From: Streptomyces sp. V3I7
GTDB taxonomy: Bacteria; Actinomycetota; Actinomycetes; Streptomycetales; Streptomycetaceae
Reading direction: 5' to 3'
Assembly: GCF_030817495.1 (NCBI RefSeq)
Contig: NZ_JAUSZK010000001.1
Span: 3,513,001 to 3,577,000 of the forward strand
Length of the DNA stretch: 64,000 nt
Shown here: one piece after another, positions 9,190 to 20,110 of the stretch
Numbering within the stretch: the first letter of the stretch is position 1
Layout of the letters: each line of letters begins with the position of its first letter
Program-made: the position numbers and the translations under genes
Notes under the pieces: generated by a model
What the model saw: only the letters and a program-made list of their open reading frames with translations
The model's database searches: none
What the model was told of the DNA's origin: nothing

Positions 9190-9383
9190 AAGGTCCCGAC
9201 ATGGCGCAGTGCACCGTCTGGCAGAAGTCCTCGTTCTCCGGTGGCGGTGACTCCTCCGACTGCGTCGAGATCGCTGCTGCCCAAGAGGCCCTCCTCCTCC
9301 GCGAGAGCGACCGACCCGCCACCGTCCTCCGCACAACCCCGCCTCAACTAGCCCTTCTCATACGCCACCTGCGGACGCACTGA
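9186..9383 (+). CDS. DUF397 domain protein
   Basis: A 65-residue protein matching DUF397: W-x-KSSFSGG...CVEIA, then a block with R(E/D)S and a C-terminal helix. These BldB/WhiJ-associated proteins partner genetically with the preceding XRE regulator. The GTG at 9186 overlaps its stop; an ATG at 9201 would give a 60-residue form starting at the conserved core. Both are plausible. Confidence 0.85.
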   Translation: MKGPDMAQCTVWQKSSFSGGGDSSDCVEIAAAQEALLLRESDRPATVLRTTPPQLALLIRHLRTH

Positions 9384-9396
9384 GGCACGGGAACGC

Positions 9397-9426
9397 CCCC
9401 GGGTTCCGGGAGGGCGGAACCCGGGG
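9397..9426. terminator. Hairpin after the XRE/DUF397 operon
   Basis: A perfect 12-bp stem (CCCCGGGTTCCG with CGGAACCCGGGG) with a 6-base loop lies 14 bases past the DUF397 stop. There is no T tract, as is usual in Streptomyces. Apart from this hairpin I see nothing in the 308-bp stretch 9384-9691, which must also hold the promoter of the next gene. Confidence 0.6.
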
Positions 9427-9691
9427 CAGTATCGGGAGGGGTGCCCCGACCCTCCTGGCCCACCGGGCCGTCGGGCGCATGAGCGGCCGCGGCCGGGTCG
9501 GCTCGGGAAGCGCGGGGGTGCGAGGCGCGGGGCGCGGGGGCCCGAGGTGCCTCAGGTGTCCGGAAAGGTCCCGTTCCTTGTCCGGCGCCATGTTCAACAC
9601 CGCATGCGCGGAAAGGGTTGTATCGGCGCGCCGGGTGCGCTTCGGGGGGTGGGTGAGCCCGGCGGGTGGGGGCACCGGGCAGGATGGGCCC

Positions 9692-10018
9692 ATGAGCGTA
9701 GTCAAGATCAACGTACTGACCGTGCCCGCCGAGCAGCGGGAGACGCTGGAGAAGCGCTTCGCCTCGCGGGCGCACGCCGTGGAGAACTCCGACGGCTTCG
9801 AGTGGTTCGAGCTGCTGCGGCCGGTCGAGGGCACCGACCAGTACCTCGTCTACACCCGCTGGCGGGACGAGGAGTCGTTCCAGGCCTGGATGGAGGGCCC
9901 GATGAAGGCCGCGCACCAGGGCGGCGCGGAGGGCGGCGAGCGGCCCAAGCCCGCCGCCAGCGGCTCCACTCTGTGGTCCTTCGACGTGGTCCAGCAGGCC
10001 GCCCCGAAGAACGCCTGA
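9692..10018 (+). CDS. Antibiotic biosynthesis monooxygenase (ABM) domain protein
   Basis: A 108-residue single-domain ferredoxin-like protein: VVKINVLTVPAEQRETLEKRF, then NSDGFEWFELLRPVEGTDQYLVYTRWRDEESFQAWM. The ABM/HmoA group includes heme-degrading enzymes and small cofactor-free monooxygenases; the Asn/Trp positions here (ENSDGFEWFE) resemble the heme-degrading type, but that is tentative. The ATG at 9692 starts at the conserved core. It converges on the Fe-S reductase gene. Confidence 0.82.
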   Translation: MSVVKINVLTVPAEQRETLEKRFASRAHAVENSDGFEWFELLRPVEGTDQYLVYTRWRDEESFQAWMEGPMKAAHQGGAEGGERPKPAASGSTLWSFDVVQQAAPKNA

Positions 10019-10078
10019 CGCCACCCGAGAAGGCTGACGCCACGCGAGAACGCCTGACGCCGCCCCGGCGCACACACG

Positions 10079-10117
10079 ACGGCGCCCCCTGCCTCGTACG
10101 AGAGCAGGGGGCGCCGT
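10079..10117. terminator. Bidirectional terminator
   Basis: A 14-bp perfect stem (ACGGCGCCCCCTGC / GCAGGGGGCGCCGT) with an 11-base loop lies between two convergent genes, so it can serve both. Confidence 0.75.
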
Positions 10118-10138
10118 CGGCCTGTCGGGGGCCGGTCG

Positions 10139-12451
10139 TTACTTCACCGGCTCCGGCTCCGGGGTGTTCTCCGCCGCCGCGTCGTCCGCCGGGGGCTCGT
10201 CGTCCCCGTCGTCGGTGGCCGGGGTCTTCACGGAGGCCAGCAGGAGCTGGGCGACGTCCACGACCTGGATCGACTCCTTGGCCTTGCCGTCGTTTTTCTT
10301 GCCGTTGACCGAGTCGGTCAGCATGACGAGGCAGAACGGGCAGGCGGTGGAGACGATGTCCGGGTTCAGCGAAAGAGCCTCGTCGACGCGCTCGTTGTTG
10401 ATGCGCTTGCCGATGCGCTCTTCCATCCACATCCGGGCACCACCGGCGCCGCAGCAGAAGCCGCGCTCCTTGTGGCGGTGCATCTCCTCGTTCCTGAGGC
10501 CCGGGACGCTGGCGATGATCTCGCGCGGGGGCGTGTAGATCTTGTTGTGGCGGCCCAGGTAGCAGGGGTCGTGGTAGGTGATGATGCCCTCGACCGGGGT
10601 GACGGGGATCAGCTTGCCCTCGTCGACCAGGTGCTGGAGCAGCTGGGTGTGGTGGATGACCTCATAGTCGCCGCCGAGCTGCGGGTACTCGTTGCCGAGC
10701 GTGTTGAGGCAGTGCGGGCAGGTGGCGACGATCTTCTTCGCCGACTTCGGCTTCCTGGTCGACTCGTCCTCGTCGTCCTCGCCGAACGCCATGTTCAGCG
10801 AGGCCACGTTCTCCATGCCGAGCTCCTGGAACAGGGGCTCGTTGCCGAGGCGGCGGGCGGAGTCACCGGTGCACTTCTCGTCGCCGCCCATGATCGCGAA
10901 CTTGACGCCCGCGATGTGCAGCAGCTCCGCGAAGGCCTTGGTGGTCTTCTTGGCGCGGTCCTCCAGGGCGCCGGCGCAGCCGACCCAGTACAGGTACTCG
11001 ACCTCGGACAGGTCCTCGATGTCCTTGCCGACGACCGGGATCTCGAAGTCGACCTCCTTGGTCCACTCCAGGCGCTGCTTCTTCGCCAGGCCCCAGGGGT
11101 TGCCCTTCTTCTCCAGGTTCTTGAGCATCGTGCCCGCCTCGGACGGGAACGCGGACTCGATCATCACCTGGTAGCGGCGCATGTCGACGATGTGGTCGAC
11201 GTGCTCGATGTCGACCGGGCACTGCTCGACGCAGGCGCCGCAGGTGGTGCAGGACCACAGGACGTCCGGGTCGATGACGCCGCCCGCGGCGAAGCCGCTG
11301 TCGGACGCAGCCTCGGCGGTGCCGATGAGCGGGCGCTCGGCCTCGGCCAGCGCGGACGCCGGGACATCCTTCAAAGCATCGGCGGACGCCTTCTCCTCGC
11401 CCTCCATGTCCTTGCCGCCGCCCGCGAGCAGGTACGGCGCCTTGGCGTGCGCGTGGTCGCGCAGCGACATGATGAGGAGCTTGGGGGAGAGCGGCTTGCC
11501 GGTGTTCCACGCGGGGCACTGCGACTGGCAGCGGCCGCACTCGGTGCAGGTGGAGAAGTCGAGCAGGCCCTTCCAGGAGAACTGCTCGACCTGGGAGACG
11601 CCGAAGACGTCGTCCTCGCCCGGGTCGGTGAAGTCGATCGGCTTGCCGCCGGACGTCATCGGCTGGAGGGCGCCGAGCGCCGTACCGCCGGTGGCCTCCC
11701 GCTTGAACCAGATGTTGGGGAAGGCCAGGAAACGGTGCCAGGCCACACCCATGTTGGTGTTCAGCGAGACGACGATCATCCAGACGAACGACGTCCCGAT
11801 CTTGATCATCGCGGTCAGGTAGACCAGGTTCTGCAGCGTCGTGACGCCGAGGCTCTTGAAGGCCAGGACCAGCGGGTACGAGGCGAAGTAGCCGGCCTCG
11901 TAGTGGTCGACGTGGTGCAGGGCGCCCTCGAGGCCGCGCAGCGTGTAGATCGCCAGGCCGATGGTGAGGATGACGTACTCGACGAAGTACGCCTGCCCGG
12001 CCTTGGAGCCGGCGAAGCGGGACTTGCGGCCCGGACGCGAGGGCAGGTTCAGCAGCCGGATGGCGATGAGCACGGCGATACCGAGAACGGTCATCACGCC
12101 GATGAACTCGATGTACATCTCGAACGGCAGGAAGCTGCCGATCACCGGCAGCACCCAGTCGGCCTTGAACAGCTGGCCGAACGCCTGGGCCAGGGTCGGC
12201 GGCAGCGTCAGGAAGCCGATCGCCACGAACCAGTGAGCGAAGCCCACGATGCCCCACCGGTTCATCCGGGTGTGACCGAGGAACTCCTTCACCAGCGTCA
12301 CGCTGCGCTGGTAGGGGTCGTCGGTCCGGCTGCCCGCGGGGACGGGCTGGCCCAACTTGAAATACCGGACGAACTGGCCGATGGCGCGGGCGAGCAGCGC
12401 GACGCCGACCACGGTCAGGACCAGCGACACGATGATCGCGGCGAGTTGCAT
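10139..12451 (-). CDS. Membrane-bound iron-sulfur reductase (HdrD/GlpC-like)
   Basis: A 770-residue protein joining an N-terminal membrane part (about six helices in residues 1-260, similar to a nitrate-reductase gamma cytochrome b) to two 4Fe-4S motifs (CTECGRCQSQCP at about 312 and CTTCGACVEQCP at about 405) and two CCG-type cysteine-rich domains (CPHC...HDPCYLGR and FCCGAGGARMW). It should pass electrons between the quinone pool and a thiol or disulfide substrate at the cytoplasmic face. Mycobacteria have a similar protein (Rv0338c) described as an iron-sulfur-binding reductase. The true substrate is unknown. The tail is acidic, Pro/Glu rich and dispensable-looking. Confidence 0.88.
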   Translation of the reverse strand: MQLAAIIVSLVLTVVGVALLARAIGQFVRYFKLGQPVPAGSRTDDPYQRSVTLVKEFLGHTRMNRWGIVGFAHWFVAIGFLTLPPTLAQAFGQLFKADWVLPVIGSFLPFEMYIEFIGVMTVLGIAVLIAIRLLNLPSRPGRKSRFAGSKAGQAYFVEYVILTIGLAIYTLRGLEGALHHVDHYEAGYFASYPLVLAFKSLGVTTLQNLVYLTAMIKIGTSFVWMIVVSLNTNMGVAWHRFLAFPNIWFKREATGGTALGALQPMTSGGKPIDFTDPGEDDVFGVSQVEQFSWKGLLDFSTCTECGRCQSQCPAWNTGKPLSPKLLIMSLRDHAHAKAPYLLAGGGKDMEGEEKASADALKDVPASALAEAERPLIGTAEAASDSGFAAGGVIDPDVLWSCTTCGACVEQCPVDIEHVDHIVDMRRYQVMIESAFPSEAGTMLKNLEKKGNPWGLAKKQRLEWTKEVDFEIPVVGKDIEDLSEVEYLYWVGCAGALEDRAKKTTKAFAELLHIAGVKFAIMGGDEKCTGDSARRLGNEPLFQELGMENVASLNMAFGEDDEDESTRKPKSAKKIVATCPHCLNTLGNEYPQLGGDYEVIHHTQLLQHLVDEGKLIPVTPVEGIITYHDPCYLGRHNKIYTPPREIIASVPGLRNEEMHRHKERGFCCGAGGARMWMEERIGKRINNERVDEALSLNPDIVSTACPFCLVMLTDSVNGKKNDGKAKESIQVVDVAQLLLASVKTPATDDGDDEPPADDAAAENTPEPEPVK

Positions 12452-12663
12452 GGGGGCTCCTCGGGCCTGCGAGGGTCGTTTCGAGGTCTCCCTCGAAATT
12501 ACTAAGCGGTAACTTATGCAGTCCGTCTGAGACTACCCGTATCTCCTCTCGCACTGTAGTCAGGCACGGGGTGATCTGGGTCGCTGGGCGGTCTGCCGGA
12601 TCGGCAGGCAATCCGATCGTGTTATTCATCCCGAATTGCACTTTTCACCCCTAATTTAGAGCC

Positions 12664-13740
12664 GTGCTCTACGGGATCATCGCCGCCACCGCCGCCCTCC
12701 TCCTCGCCGCCGTGCTCGCGGTACTGCTGCGCGTGCCCGCCCTGCGCGCCGGGATCACCGACCGGCAGTGCCGACGGCCCCTGCCGCTGCTCGGCGGCGC
12801 GGCCGTCGTCCTCGCCACCGGCCTCGTCGCCGCAGTGGGCGAGTGGACGCAGGTCGCCCCGCTCGGCGACGGGGTCGGCCGGCTGCTCGTCGCGGGCTGC
12901 GCGGTCGCCGCGCTCGGACTGGTCGCCGACGTGTGGCGGCTGCGCGCGCGGGTGCTCGTCGCCGGTACGGCCGTCGCGGCGGCCTGCGTCGTGCCGTATG
13001 AGGAGACGGGCGTGGCCGCCGGGATCCTCGCCGTCGGCTGGATCGTCCTCACCGCCCTCGCCTTCCGGGCGCTCGACCACGCCGACGGTCTCGCGGGGAC
13101 CGTCGGGGTCGTCACCGCCTTCGGGGTCGCGCTCTGCGCCGCCGCGGAGGTGATGGACGGACTCGCCGTCCTGCTCAGCGTGTTCGCCGCCGCCCTCACC
13201 GGCTTCCTCATGCACAACTGGCATCCCGCGCGCGTGGGTCTCGGCGCCTGCGGATCGCTGTTCACCGGCTTCCTGCTCGCCTCCGCCGCCGTGTTCACCC
13301 GGGCCGGGTACGGGATCGGGGCCGGCGCGGGCGTGCTGTTCGCGCTCACCGCCGTCGCGAGCGCCGACGTCCTGCTCGTGGTCCTCTCGCGGCTGATCGC
13401 CCGGCGCCCGCTGCTGCTGCGCGGCGGGCCCGACCACCTCGCGCACCGGCTGCGCCGACTGGGGCTCACCCCGCAGGGCGCCGCCGTCCTGCTGGGTCTC
13501 GGCTCCTTCTCCACCGTGCTGGTCGCGGTGCTCGCGCACACCGGGTGGGCCGGAGGGGCGGCGCTGTACTGGGTCGGCGCCGGCACGCTCGTCGTCGTCC
13601 TGCTTCTGCTGCGGGTGCCGGTGTACGGGCCGCGGCGCGACGTCCGGCGCGGAGTCCGGCGTGTGGACGTGCCCCGCGCGCGGGGACGTCGGATCGCATC
13701 CGTGCAGGCCGGAGGGCGGTTGCGCGTAAGGAACGGATAA
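12664..13740 (+). CDS. MraY/WecA-like glycosyl-phosphate transferase
   Basis: A 358-residue polytopic membrane protein of glycosyltransferase family 4, the group that moves a sugar-1-phosphate from a UDP-sugar to polyprenyl phosphate. About ten hydrophobic helices are visible. The key acidic loop is ALDHADGLAGTVG (about residues 138-150), matching the DxxDGLAG signature that binds Mg and substrate; RQCRRPLPLLGG near residue 37 matches the first cytoplasmic loop. Which polymer it primes is unknown. The start is GTG. The dnaK promoter follows directly. Confidence 0.82.
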   Translation: MLYGIIAATAALLLAAVLAVLLRVPALRAGITDRQCRRPLPLLGGAAVVLATGLVAAVGEWTQVAPLGDGVGRLLVAGCAVAALGLVADVWRLRARVLVAGTAVAAACVVPYEETGVAAGILAVGWIVLTALAFRALDHADGLAGTVGVVTAFGVALCAAAEVMDGLAVLLSVFAAALTGFLMHNWHPARVGLGACGSLFTGFLLASAAVFTRAGYGIGAGAGVLFALTAVASADVLLVVLSRLIARRPLLLRGGPDHLAHRLRRLGLTPQGAAVLLGLGSFSTVLVAVLAHTGWAGGAALYWVGAGTLVVVLLLLRVPVYGPRRDVRRGVRRVDVPRARGRRIASVQAGGRLRVRNG

Positions 13741-13742
13741 GA

Positions 13743-13763
13743 CTTGAGTCTTCTTCACTCAAG
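13743..13763. promoter_or_regulatory. HAIR operator 1 (HspR site) of dnaK
   Basis: CTTGAGT-N7-ACTCAAG, a perfect match to the HspR-associated inverted repeat. HspR with DnaK as co-repressor binds such sites in Streptomyces. Confidence 0.95.
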
Positions 13764-13771
13764 TCTGTTGA

Positions 13772-16335
<2,564 letters not shown>

Positions 16336-16380
16336 CGTAGACGCTCGGACAAGCACCGGTAGGAAGGAGGGACGTCGGGG

Positions 16381-17559
16381 ATGAGCACCAAGGACTTCAT
16401 CGAGAAGGACTTCTACAAGGTCCTCGGCGTCCCCAAGGACGCCACCGAGGCCGAGATCAAGAAGGCGTACCGGAAGCTCGCCCGCGAGTTCCACCCGGAC
16501 GCCAACAAGGGCAACGCCCGGGCCGAGGAGCGCTTCAAGGAGATCTCCGAGGCGAACGACGTGCTCGGTGACCCCAAGAAGCGCAAGGAGTACGACGAGG
16601 CCCGCGCCCTCTTCGGCAACGGCGGCTTCCGCCCGGGGCCGGGCGGGGCGGCCGGCGGCAACTTCAACTTCGACCTGGGCGACCTCTTCGGCGGCGCCCA
16701 GGGCGGAGCCGGAGGCGGCGGCTTCGGCGGCGGGTTCGGCGACGTCCTCGGGGGCCTGTTCAACCGGGGCGCCGGCGCGGGTCCGCGGACGCAGCCCCGG
16801 CGCGGCCAGGACATCGAGTCCGAGGTCACGCTGAGCTTCACCGAAGCCATCGAGGGCGCCACGGTCCCGCTGCGGATGTCCTCGCAGGCGCCGTGCAAGG
16901 CCTGTTCGGGCACCGGCGACAAGAACGGCACGCCGCGCGTGTGCCCGACCTGCGTCGGCACCGGGCAGGTGGCCCGGGGCTCGGGCGGCGGCTTCTCCCT
17001 GACCGACCCGTGCCCCGACTGCAAGGGCCGCGGTCTCATGGCCGAGCACCCCTGTCCGGAGTGCAAGGGCAGCGGCCGCGCCAAGTCGTCCCGCACCATG
17101 CAGGTCCGCATCCCCGCGGGGGTGACGGACGGGCAGCGGATCCGGCTGCGCGGCAAGGGCGCGCCCGGCGAACGGGGCGGCCCGGCGGGCGACCTGTACG
17201 TCGTCGTGCACGTCGGCAGCCACCCGGTCTTCGGCCGCAAGGGCGACAACCTCACCGTCACCGTCCCGGTGACGTTCGCCGAGGCAGCCCTCGGCGGCGA
17301 GGTGCGCGTCCCGACGCTCGGCGGCCCCTCCGTCACCCTGAAGCTGCCGCCCGGCACGCCCAACGGCCGCACCATGCGGGCGCGGGGCAAGGGCGCGGTC
17401 CGCAAGGACGGCACCCGCGGCGACCTGCTGGTCACCGTCGAGGTGAGTGTCCCGGGGGACCTGACGGGGAAGGCTCGTGACGCACTCGAGGCGTATCGCG
17501 AGGCGACCGCGGGCGAGGACCCGCGGGCGGAGCTGTTCGAGGCCGCGAAGGGAGCATGA
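16381..17559 (+). CDS. dnaJ: Co-chaperone DnaJ
   Basis: A 392-residue type I Hsp40. The J domain (residues about 10-72) contains HPD in REFHPDANKG; a Gly/Phe-rich linker follows, then four zinc-binding CxxCxGxG repeats (CKACSGTG, CPTCVGTG, CPDCKGRG, CPECKGSG) and the C-terminal substrate-binding domains. It stimulates the DnaK ATPase and delivers clients. The ATG follows GGAAGGAGG. The stop overlaps hspR (ATGA). Confidence 0.97.
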   Translation: MSTKDFIEKDFYKVLGVPKDATEAEIKKAYRKLAREFHPDANKGNARAEERFKEISEANDVLGDPKKRKEYDEARALFGNGGFRPGPGGAAGGNFNFDLGDLFGGAQGGAGGGGFGGGFGDVLGGLFNRGAGAGPRTQPRRGQDIESEVTLSFTEAIEGATVPLRMSSQAPCKACSGTGDKNGTPRVCPTCVGTGQVARGSGGGFSLTDPCPDCKGRGLMAEHPCPECKGSGRAKSSRTMQVRIPAGVTDGQRIRLRGKGAPGERGGPAGDLYVVVHVGSHPVFGRKGDNLTVTVPVTFAEAALGGEVRVPTLGGPSVTLKLPPGTPNGRTMRARGKGAVRKDGTRGDLLVTVEVSVPGDLTGKARDALEAYREATAGEDPRAELFEAAKGA

Positions 17560-18017
17560 GCGTGATGGACGGCCGTCGACGCAATCCGTACGAACTGACC
17601 GAGGAGACCCCGGTCTACGTCATCTCGGTGGCGGCCCAGCTCTCCGGCCTCCACCCGCAGACGCTGCGCCAGTACGACCGGCTCGGCCTGGTCTCCCCCG
17701 ACCGCACCGCCGGACGGGGTCGGCGCTACTCGGCCCGTGACATCGAACTGCTCCGCCAGGTGCAGGCGTTGTCGCAGGACGAGGGCATCAACCTGGCCGG
17801 CATCAAGCGCATCATCGAACTGGAGAACCAGGTCGTCGCGCTCCAGTCCCGCATAACGGAACTGGAGGCGGCCCTGGACGGCGCGGCGGCCGCCATGCAG
17901 CAGCGCGAGGCCGCCGTCCACGCCTCCTACCGGCGCGACCTGGTCCCGTACCAGGAGGTCCAGCAGACCAGCGCGCTGGTGGTGTGGCGGCCGAAGCGGC
18001 AGCAGTCCGCGGACTGA
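17556..18017 (+). CDS. hspR: Heat-shock repressor HspR
   Basis: A 153-residue MerR-family repressor: winged helix VYVISVAAQLSGLHPQTLRQYDRLGLV at about 20-46, then GRGRRYSARDIELLRQVQALSQ and a coiled-coil dimer segment. It binds HAIR sites; three are visible in this window, two before dnaK and one before clpB. As last gene of the operon it represses its own transcription. The start at 17556 overlaps the dnaJ stop; a second ATG three codons later is also possible. Confidence 0.97.
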   Translation: MSVMDGRRRNPYELTEETPVYVISVAAQLSGLHPQTLRQYDRLGLVSPDRTAGRGRRYSARDIELLRQVQALSQDEGINLAGIKRIIELENQVVALQSRITELEAALDGAAAAMQQREAAVHASYRRDLVPYQEVQQTSALVVWRPKRQQSAD

Positions 18018-18040
18018 TGGACTGATCCGCCCACGCACGA

Positions 18041-18081
18041 CGAAAAGGGGCCGGGAGGTTCAACCTCCCGGCCCCTTTTCG
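18041..18081. terminator. Terminator of the dnaK operon
   Basis: A perfect 20-bp inverted repeat (arms 18041-18060 and 18062-18081) with almost no loop, with AAAA/TTTT in its stem. It lies between hspR and the convergent phage-tail cluster and can terminate in both directions. Confidence 0.9.
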
Positions 18082-18087
18082 TGTTTC

Positions 18088-18342
18088 TCAGTGCCCCACC
18101 GTCTCCCACAGCGTGATCGCGAGTGCCGTGCAGGACGTCACCGCCGCCAGGGACGGCAGCGGCCAGCGGGTGCGTTCCAGGGCGTCGAGGCGTTCCTCGT
18201 GGACGCCGAGAGTCTTGTCGGTCTGGTCGGCGCGTTGCAGGAGAAGGGCGAGGTCGCCGCGCGTGGTGGCGAAGCCGACGTCGACGGAGCGGCGCAGGCG
18301 TTCCAATTCCACGGCCACTTCACCCGCCTCCGTCGCGGTCAC
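18088..18342 (-). CDS. Small membrane protein with coiled coil, possible holin-like
   Basis: An 84-residue protein: residues 1-55 form an amphipathic coiled coil (VELERLRRSVDVGFATTRGDLALLLQRADQ...), followed by a single C-terminal membrane helix (LPSLAAVTSCTALAITLWETV). This is the layout of XhlA-type lysis accessory proteins that sit next to phage endolysins. The GTG overlaps the stop of the amidase gene (GTGA). It is the last gene of the tail cluster. A lysis role is inferred from position and layout, not from a sequence match. Confidence 0.65.
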   Translation of the reverse strand: MTATEAGEVAVELERLRRSVDVGFATTRGDLALLLQRADQTDKTLGVHEERLDALERTRWPLPSLAAVTSCTALAITLWETVGH

Positions 18343-19202
18343 GACGCGCTGCCGCGCACGACAGGGACGCGCAGCCTGTCCCAGCTGGCGCGGCCCGGTA
18401 TGCCATCAGCGGCCGCACCGACGTATCCGAGCCTGCGCTGCCAGGCCGCGTACGAGAGAACGTCCGCCTCGCCCCACACGGGGCCCGGCCCGACCGTGTA
18501 ACGGCCGCAGCCCTCGGCCACCAGGCGCTCGCCGACGGCCGTGACGAGCGCGCTGCGCCGGCCCGGCACGAAGAAGGCGGCACCCGGGAAAGGGGCGTAC
18601 GCCTGCGGCGCGGGTACGGGCTTGACGCCCAGCCGGGCCTCGATCCGGGTGCGCATCCCGGGCATCGAGAACGACGGGTCGATCTTGCGGCGGGTCCACT
18701 CCTTGTGGCCGATCACGCTCGCCGCCGACCAGCCGTGCGCCCGGCAGATGGCCGCCGACACCCGCTCCGCGGCGGCGAGTTGGGCCGCCGGGTACGGATC
18801 GCGGCCGTTGCCGAGGTTCTCGATCTCGAAGCCGTAGAAGCGGGCGTTGCCGTCGACGGCGTCCGGCCCCGGGGGCGGCGGGGTGCGCTCGGCGACGACC
18901 GCGTCGAGTACGGCCGTGGAGCCGGACCCGGCGTGGTTGGTGCGGCCGTATCCGACCAGGTGCACCGTGCCGTCCTTGGCGATCAGGCCGGTGCACAGCG
19001 GGCCGGGCAGCGCCGCGGTGCCGTCACGGCACAGGGTGAGGCTGCTGGTGCCGGCGGTGTGGTGCAGCATCACGCCGTGAACGGGGCCCCAGGGGCCCAT
19101 GTGATTGCGGTTGTGAGTCTTCCAGGTGCCGTGCTCGACGAAGTGGACGCCTTCACCGCGCAGGGCGCGGGTGAAGGCGTCGGCGGTCAGCGGTGTGGCC
19201 AT
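18339..19202 (-). CDS. N-acetylmuramoyl-L-alanine amidase (endolysin-like)
   Basis: A 287-residue cell-wall hydrolase with an amidase_2/PGRP catalytic domain (residues about 15-190). Zinc ligands are visible: His in GVMLHHTAG (47-48), His in VIGHKEWTRRKIDP (166) and the distal DP position (175). A C-terminal peptidoglycan-binding-like repeat follows (YAAWQRRLGYVGAAADGIPGRASWDRL). There is no signal peptide, so export would need a holin-like partner, which fits the small membrane protein directly downstream. It cuts the amide between muramic acid and L-alanine. In the tail cluster it may release particles from the producer cell. Confidence 0.88.
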   Translation of the reverse strand: MATPLTADAFTRALRGEGVHFVEHGTWKTHNRNHMGPWGPVHGVMLHHTAGTSSLTLCRDGTAALPGPLCTGLIAKDGTVHLVGYGRTNHAGSGSTAVLDAVVAERTPPPPGPDAVDGNARFYGFEIENLGNGRDPYPAAQLAAAERVSAAICRAHGWSAASVIGHKEWTRRKIDPSFSMPGMRTRIEARLGVKPVPAPQAYAPFPGAAFFVPGRRSALVTAVGERLVAEGCGRYTVGPGPVWGEADVLSYAAWQRRLGYVGAAADGIPGRASWDRLRVPVVRGSAS

Positions 19203-19237
19203 GGGCTGGTTCCTTGCCGGTAAGTCGCGGTGCGGGT

Positions 19238-19885
19238 CTACGGGATGGGGTCGACGCGTATGAACCGGTTGTCGAAGAACGAGGTGTTGGTGGACGCGCC
19301 GGACCGGTAGGCGGGCGTCGCCGTGTGGGTCGTGCCGATGGCGAGGCCGGTGACCAGGAACTGGGCGGAGACGGAGGTCCGGACGGTGCTGGTCGCGGCC
19401 GCCGCGCGGCTGTCGTCGGCTGTCAGGACCACCGTGTTCGCAGAGTTGCGGACGTTGGCCGAGATGAAGGAGCCGGTGGCGGTGGAAGCGCGGATGTAGC
19501 CTCCCACGGTGATGATGACCTGACCGGACGCCGGCACGGTGAACGACGCGTTCATCGGGTCGCCCGTGGCGTTTGCCAGCGTCTCGACGTAGGTGGTCGA
19601 CGTGGTGTCGCCGTCGTCGAGGTTGACCCGGAAGACCGGGGACGGCGCCAGGGGCACCCAGGCGGTACCGGTGTGGTACATCATCCGGCCGGGCGTGCCG
19701 ACCCAGGCGATCATCCCGGCGACCGGCGCGGTCACCTTGGCGTCGCGCGCGGTGGCGTCCGCGAACCGCAGCACCGCACGCCCGTCCACGGCGTCGGCGA
19801 GCGCCTTGAGATGGGCCGGAAGGTCGGCGGGGTCGGTGGGCTGCGGGTAGGGAAGACCGCTGATCGTTGTGAACTGCGTGGTCAT
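19238..19885 (-). CDS. Tail fibre / receptor-binding-like protein
   Basis: A 215-residue protein between the tail-tip gene and the endolysin, the usual place for fibres. The N-terminus (TTISGLPYPQPTDPADLPAHLKALADAVDGRAVLRFADATARDAKVTAPVAGMIAWVG) resembles the attachment part of many actinophage fibres. The rest is Thr/Ser/Ala-rich beta sequence consistent with a trimeric C-terminal domain. The target receptor cannot be read from the sequence. It is shorter than most phage fibres. Confidence 0.65.
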   Translation of the reverse strand: MTTQFTTISGLPYPQPTDPADLPAHLKALADAVDGRAVLRFADATARDAKVTAPVAGMIAWVGTPGRMMYHTGTAWVPLAPSPVFRVNLDDGDTTSTTYVETLANATGDPMNASFTVPASGQVIITVGGYIRASTATGSFISANVRNSANTVVLTADDSRAAAATSTVRTSVSAQFLVTGLAIGTTHTATPAYRSGASTNTSFFDNRFIRVDPIP

Positions 19886-19919
19886 GCTGGCTTCTCCTGA
19901 CGCGGGGCGGGACGAGGGG

Positions 19920-20069
19920 TCATACGGCGGGGTCGACCGTGACGGTCAGCAGCTCCTCGCCGGGAATCGGCGCGGTGACGTACGGGGCGGGGTCGAGAGC
20001 GATCGCCTCGGCCAGCTCACGCAGCTGGTCCTCGGTCGGCTGCACGGGTTCCGGTGCGGGCTCGGACAT
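19920..20069 (-). CDS. Small acidic protein in the tail cluster
   Basis: A 49-residue acidic protein (Glu/Pro rich, ending TVTVDPAV) of unknown function. A strong ribosome-binding site (AAGGAGG) lies seven bases upstream of the ATG, which argues that it is real. It sits between the tail-tip gene and the fibre gene in the same direction. Confidence 0.6.
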   Translation of the reverse strand: MSEPAPEPVQPTEDQLRELAEAIALDPAPYVTAPIPGEELLTVTVDPAV

Positions 20070-20110
20070 AACGAACCTCCTTCGCGGACAAGGGAGTTGA
20101 CGACACGCGG

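Noticed and set aside
12593..12607. Palindrome CTGCCGGATCGGCAG between the Fe-S reductase and the transferase
   Set aside because: It could be an operator, but GC-rich palindromes of this size are frequent in such DNA and nothing else supports it.
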